Below are positions 49,001 to 56,600 of a stretch of DNA of 64,000 nucleotides, one piece after another. The translations under genes and the position numbers were made by a program. Numbering within the stretch: position 1 is the first letter of the stretch; the number at the start of each line of letters is the position of its first letter. Source of the stretch: Diphasiastrum complanatum (lineage: Eukaryota; Streptophyta; Lycopodiopsida; Lycopodiales; Lycopodiaceae); assembly GCA_029204225.1 (NCBI GenBank), contig CM055108.1, positions 23,966,749-24,030,748 of the forward strand, in the 5' to 3' direction. The notes under the pieces are model-generated. The model made no database searches and was not told the origin of the DNA. It was given only the letters and a program-made list of their open reading frames with translations.

Positions 49001-52000
49001 TAAGACCTAAACGGTAATGGCAATGGACGCCTAAGACCTACCCTAAATCACTAAACCCTAAACCCTACACCTAGATAAAAACTATACAAAATGCACACCA
49101 ACCACATGAATGCTCATGGTGACCACCTATGCATAAAGAAGCTTAGGAACATGCAATTAGTCTCTCCCTAGCAAGGCTATAGCCAAGATTCACTCAAAAT
49201 GATACATTATAGCTTCCAAACAAAGCAAAGAAAAAAAGGGCAAAAAAAAGCTTCAACAAGTTGCTTTGTCTACAATTCTCCACATAGTCACTCTTGCCCT
49301 CTTCTTTGTGCTACAACCACCTTCCACTCATCAGCTTACACTAGCCATTTGGCCTCCTATTTATCTCTCCACAAGCTCTTCTTCTCTCCTTTTGGTGCGC
49401 TGAAAATGAGGCTCTTCACAGCTAGATAAAAAAGCTTTCAAGGTTCTTCTTTGAGACAACGTTTTGGGGTTCCAAAACACTACGTCCCAAAACATTGTGT
49501 CCCGAAACGCCATTTCGGTGCTTCTTCGAATGGACCAACTGAAGTGGAAGGTAAGAGCAAAGAGGTTGAGCAAGAAACTTTCAAAGCTTTAAACTATTTT
49601 ATAGCTATGGCTCTAATTTAATAGTTGCATAGGAAGTTCCAAAAAACATTCCATAGATTAGGTTTAGCATTTCCTCTTTTAATTTTTTTATAGATATAGA
49701 TAATATAGTTTAGGGGAACAGTCAAAAAATTAGCTAATTAACTAAACTATCAAAAACTAGATTTAGATACCCATTCGTTTATGTATCTTTCGAACCCTTT
49801 CCCTAGAAAGAGCTAAGTGATGGAGATCAGTGATAATGTATGAAGTCTAGTTACATCGGTGATGGATTTATATAAGCATGTAGATGGCCAGATATGACAA
49901 AGAAATGGGCGACAATATCTCCTAGGTAATTTCCAAAATCATGACATGGATAAATGAGGTAATTCTTTTCTCTGAAACTTGAATCCAATTACAATCAGTA
50001 GCCAATGGTTCGAATCTTGGCTCAGAAACAAAAGAATATCAATATTTCTCCCCCAAAGAGAGGAGACATATAAATAATCTCGCTATTGCACATCAAAAGT
50101 GATGCTCAATTCACTTTGATTTATGCGATACTGCTAAGATTGACGATGTAGCTCAGTCATTTGTTCATGTGCTCAAATTATGCAACAACTGCCAATTGAA
50201 TAACACTAACATATTATATAGCTTTGGCTTATCTATATAATAGAAAATTTTTGCTAACTAAACAAACCATTGGTGTTTTTCCTGTGAAACAAAGGGAGTA
50301 AAAAGATTTGCGATCCGAGTCCTAGATCTTTGACAATCTACTAGAACGTACGTTCCATATGTTTATCCACTGCAACTATGGCTTTAATACTAAAAGTGGT
50401 GGTCCAAATCAATCACTTGCGGTTGACAGGTGTCTTATCCAGAGTTAGCCTAGTGTTGAGGATGAGGTATCCAAAAGTATGCCTAGTACGAATATTGAGG
50501 ATACAAACTCAACCGGGGATCTTGACGTTTTCATCCATTATGCTACAATGCTAGAGTGTCTTCCATTAGTTGATGACAATAGGTACCAAATCTTAACGAG
50601 TGTCATGGTAGTTCGAGTGTTGGGCATCTACAAATTTAGAAGGCTCGTGTACTCAATAAAGACAACTCTTTTGGCCAAGAATAGAAAAGGACATCCAAGA
50701 ACAAGTGTATGTGACATCCCAAAAGTGCCAAGAGAATCAAGCAAAGTGGCTGAAAGCAGGTGGGCTATTTCATCCATTAAAGATCCCATATCGCAAATGG
50801 GAGAGTGTCTCAATGGATTTTATTGTTAGTTTTGCCCAAGACAGGGAACGACCTTTTTTTGGATAATCGTGGACGATTCACCAAGATGGCTCCTATTCCA
50901 GCCAAGAATAATGTGAAAACTCTCAAAATAGCTAGGTTGTTTGTGAAGGACACTTCCAAGTTTTATGGGCTATTAGCCAATACTGTTAGTGATCAACACA
51001 ACAAATTTAGCAGTCACTTTTGGAGGTTTGTGTTTCATGGGTCAAATAATAAGCAAAGTATGAGCATGCAAGACGCAGAGTGGGAACGACTCTTTGTGGC
51101 TGACTGTGAATCAGTTGACCAAGATGGCTCCTATTCCAGCCAAGAAAAATGTGACCAATTCCCAAAATAGCTAGGTCTTTTGTGAAGGAAATTTCAAGCT
51201 TTACGGTTTATCAGCCAAAATTGTTAGTGATTAACACAACACGTTTTATAGTGAGGTTGCTCGCAAGTTCTCAAACCGGAAGGTTGGCAAATCCATTCAA
51301 TCCTTCAGATAAGTCGTTCATTAAAAAAAGCGTGTAGGATATGAGAGATACTTGTTGCATTCATAGAGCCATGATAATTCTACATAGACCCAAATAGATA
51401 CTTGAATATGAAAGAGAAAATGAATATGGCTGCATATCATGAGTTGTTCGTGAAATGGAAGGCAACAAACTAATGAATTCCTCAAACTGGAAAGGGGCTG
51501 GTAAACTCCAACGATGTTTCTTGACCTTGTTTACGAAGACGTAAACACTTCTCAAGGGGGAGGGAGTATTAGAGTCCTTGGAAGTGCCTACCTAGGAAGG
51601 ACTGGGAACATAGGCACCGAGGATGGTATGCCTAGTCTTGGGTCTGTCATCTAGTTAAGGGTCAACGTGGGAATATGTAGACGACTAGTAGGAGACGTGG
51701 CAGCGTGCTAGAAAACTACCCCACATAGTCTGGAGGGACAGTATACTAGAATCAGGGGTACTCAGGTACATATAGACCCCGCCAACATCCATCTGGAAGT
51801 ACAATTTGGAGAGAGAGACAGACTGGTTGAAAGATAACATTTTGTAACGAAAGATAACTAATGAGGAGATACCAAACATGGTATTAAGACATGCGAGTAT
51901 GTGACTAGGTGGTGAAGATAACTCTGCCCCTTTGGGCATTAGATGCCATTCTACCATTGATTTTACAAGATTGGAGGACCAGCGTCCTAACATCAGATTA

Positions 52001-53600
52001 CTTTTGTTCTGTCTATAAATAACCTTTGTCAACATTCACATGCATGGTATGGACATATCAAATGTGACAAAGCTAGAAAAACCAAATGTTTCTCATCACC
52101 ACGGCTTAGTACATGTCCAAGACTTGCTTCTCACAAGAATTGGCAAATGGGCATTGATAGCTAACATTTGTAATAATTATACGACGCAGTCTAAATATAT
52201 AAGTTTAGGACAATACCGAAACGTAATATTAAAGAAGTGACGCCTTCAGATTTAGGGAGTCCATCCAATGAGTCTGAGTCAATGGTCATCAATCTTTTTA
52301 TCAGTGCCCAAGAGTACTGCAGGTCACAAGAATAAAAATATGCAGGTATGAGCTTTCATATATTTATACGAGGACCAATGTGCTTCTTCAAAGGTGAAGA
52401 GAAGACTTAGCCATGATAAAGACTAGTACTAAAGATCGAAGCCAGTCCCTAATTCCTCATCAGACTGTTCAGGATAAACGCAGAGAAAGGGTGGTTAAAT
52501 GTCAAGCCCTGGTCATTACTGCATCCTATACACAATATGGTTGAAAGTTGATAGAATCAAAACTTTCTATTTGTAGTGGCATAGCTATCCATCCATCCAT
52601 CAAAAGACACAACCACTTTTGGTACTACAAGTCTTTAAAGCTTGGCCACTAATGGATTAGCTTCATACTCACTTCATAGAGATCAAGTATCTCTAATTAT
52701 CCGTCTCCATGTTTATCGTGCAAGGCAAGCCAATGCAAGAAGTTGCATACACAATAGCTTACCCAACACTTGATGTCTCAAAGAAGAGTTGAGGGCTCTC
52801 CAAAACAAGCTTCAGCATTGTTGACAAAACAGCGAATGGTCATCGATTTCTCTTTGGACTGGTATTGTAGCCACTCTAGCCAAAGGTTGCTGGACTTCAA
52901 CAGTGCCTAGAGAAGGTTCATTCGTGATAACATCCATTCTGAATCATGACGGGAAACAAATACGTAAGTACATCTCTTAATAAGTGCACAATGAGTAACG
53001 CTCTGCTTGTAACAGATAGAACCTTGCCAATAATCGCTCCGACGCCTAGCTGTATCTTCTGTAACTATTGTCCGTTAATCACCCGAATTCAGGCTAAAGC
53101 TCAGCAGCCTGTTATGCTTATTCAAAGAGTCTCGCGCAATGTAGGCACAATCTTGGTGATGCTTAATGCTTTGGACTATGATATATCATGAAGCAATTGA
53201 CCCTTATCAAGGCATACGAAGCCTTTAGAACACACTAGGTCTTTAGTGTTCTCAACTCATCATTTGTGAGGGGCAGCACATGTTTCCATCTGCCTGCATA
53301 GTTAAAAATAAATGACTATGCTAAAGTTAATCCATAGGTTACTTTGACCCAAAAGGTCGAGATCAGTGTAACCATGGGTATTTAGTTATTTAGGCCATGT
53401 TAAGTTTGTCTTAATTTGTGATGGACCCAATTTTGGTCATGTACTGACTCGTGGATCCTTAGAGGTCTCATTTGGTTTAGGGGCCCTATCTTGACTTTTG
53501 GGGGTGCCCTACATTCAGTAAGTAGGTAGAGTACATATTGGCTTATTGTGTCACATTTTTCAGTTTGGCTAAGCATTGCTCTCCATTGCTTTTGTTGTTG

Positions 53601-53670
<70 letters not shown>

Positions 53671-56600
53671 GTAGGGCGCCCTGTTGAAGAGTAATGCCTA
53701 TTTTACCCCTTTGGCTAAGCATTAGTTAAGTTGTACATAACTCATGGGGCATGTTTTAATTAAATGCATGAGACTCTCTTTTGTAAGTTATGTAAATTAG
53801 TGCAAGTGGCCCACTTGGCCAAGTAGCTCACTCCTATGGTCGACACCTAGACTTTCCATGCATGTAAAGGAGGTGCTTGCCTCACAAGGGATTTGGAGGA
53901 CCCACGCCCTCCTCTCTCTCTCTAGCAATTCATTTTTTCTTGAGACTTTTGAGTTTGTGAGGTGCTTATGCAATTCTCCTTGTGTGTGATATTTTCCATA
54001 GCCAAGAATTGAGGATGCTCAATTTGTTTCCATTAGTCTCAACTCATTACCTTCCTCTTATCTTCCATTTGTTTCATCTTTGAGTATCTCTCTTAGGGGA
54101 CATCAACTCTCCTTTAATAAACTTGTTGGGCTGCTTCTTCAAGAGGAGCAAACGAGGCAAAATTTTGCGGGTGACACTCAACAAGATCAAGCTTTCTTCA
54201 CGAAAGGCAAGTCAAAAGGAAAGGGGAAGCCTCCTTCCAAGGATGAGCAAAAGCCCATTGGAGGTCAAGATGTCAACACTCAAAAGAAGAAAGGGAAGTG
54301 TCATTATTGCAAGAAGTATGGGCACTTCATCAAGGATTGTAAGAAGAAGCTTGCGAAAGAGGAGAGTAAAGGAATTCATACTAGTGCTTCACTTGCTACT
54401 TTGGAGCAAGAGCTTGAAGCTAGTGGTGATCTCTTCAACCAAGACTATGCTTTTGTGTCTAATATTGCTGATCTTGGTGACTTGACTCTTGTTTTCCTAC
54501 ATGCATGCCAATAAATGCATGCCCATATGAAGAACACACACCTGAGCAGCAATTTCTCAAGTATGGGAACCAAGCAAAACAATTCAAACAAATAAATTGC
54601 TAGTAACATGCCATGCAAGAAACTCTTTTCAAAATCCAACCTGCTCTGGAGTATGATCAGTTATGTAGTGTAGCCAACCATGCCATTCCGGCGGCACAGC
54701 AGATGCATTATACTGTTTCTTATCAGCGTACTCCACCCATCTGTGCCTCCCTGCCCACAGCATCGACCAAGAAGATGTTAAGACTAAAAAGAAAGACATT
54801 TCCATTGCATACATATGATATGAGGCATGTAACGTTCAGGTGTAAAAGGCCTGTTGGCTGACAGCTCCTTTCTGACCTTCAGACCTGGTTGAGTATATGT
54901 ACAAGTAAAAAACAGGTTTTCTTTTATGCTCAGATTGGAATTGCTCCAAATATGCATCACTTTTTTAAGCAATAGACAAGGAAAAATGAAGCAACCATGT
55001 AGCCCAAATGACATATCAAATATACAAGAAACGCACATGGTTCCAAGTTAACAGAAAAAATGAATTACCAAATTGTGAATTTACTTTCTTCTCGAAATAT
55101 TTGTTGCCAAGCTTGTCAACACCAACTAGCCTTGCTCCATCATCAGTCCAAAGCTTGGTAGCACTGAAATAAAGAATTTTCAGTTTATCAGTTTTCCATA
55201 TTAAACATTGATTCCATGCCTCTATTTACTACTACCACATAACATGACGCGCAAAAGATCGAGCTCCTGTTTTTAATTGAATCAGATACTTGAGGACCCA
55301 GAAGCTCCAGCATGCTCTATTTGTAAAGGCTCATGAGAAAAGGATCACTGTAATACCAGCAACTGACTGAAATTTTAGTAGAGTCTGTGGACTTTCCATA
55401 AATCAAGAGCTGCCAGAGCTATATGAAAACCTTTTAACAGTTACTAGCTGTTCGGGCCCAAACATATTGCCAATCATGTGGATATTTGGACATTTTTGAC
55501 CTATACATATTCCATAATAAGAGTAGCTCAACTTTAGTGTAGTGATGGTAGCTTGAGCTATAGATTAGGTTTCTCCGCTGAAGAACCATGAATTAAAATT
55601 TTCTCACATATATCAGCTCTATTGGTCAATAAAGCTTTCCCTTGAATCTACATAGCTTGAGCTAGAGATTCTGTTCTCCTCTGAAGAACTTGAATTCAAT
55701 GAGAGAAAATCAAATCCTGCTTCATTTGAAGAGCTTGATGGTTCAGTGCTACAAGAGGAGGTTAGGAGGTAATCTTGCTGCTTGCGAAGACTACATGGAG
55801 AAAGCAAAAACAATTTCAAAAGAGCCAAAGAGGACGTACACCATAGCAAGGCAAGGGCTACAACAAGTCTTCAAGGCAAGGGCTACAACAAGTCTTCGAT
55901 GAAAGACATGGAACAAAAACTATTAGAGGTGAAGACAGTCAAAGGAGCGGTTCATTCTGATCTACTCGTAAAAGGCAAGGTAACTGCAATTATTGTTTTA
56001 AATATGGAAATTTTGTATTGCGTTGTAGAAAGCAACAATTTGATAAGTATGAAACAAACTTCTAGAAAGTAAATATATCGGTATGTTGAGAACGTCACGA
56101 ATGATGATTAGAATGAAGATCAATTTGATGTATTTCTTGATGCATTGATATGGCACATGAGCCTATGCGAGCATGGTATATAGACTCAGGAGCATCACAA
56201 CATTTGAATGCTCAATGGGGTTGCTTTGAAAATATGAAAAGACTAATGATAGAAGGTTTGTATGAGTGGCAATCGCACAAATGATGTAAAAAAGGAAGGG
56301 AGAGTGCTTGTCAAAATAACTTCTAGACGAATAAGATATATCAAGAATGTTTGTCTGCCTAAACTTGCCAAACATCTATTAAAATATACCAAGAATGTGT
56401 GTATGTGCCTAAACTTGCAAAACACCTGTTGCCTGTGCCTACCAAAACTAGAGAAGAAAGAAATTGATGAGTCCAAGTGCCTTATTGAAGATATTTATCA
56501 TACCAGGAGTGAAAAAAGCAAATTTGCATAGATTATATGCTTTCCTCCCTAATCAAAAGGCATGTAGGATATTGGACATAGAAGGTAACAAGCTAATTAT

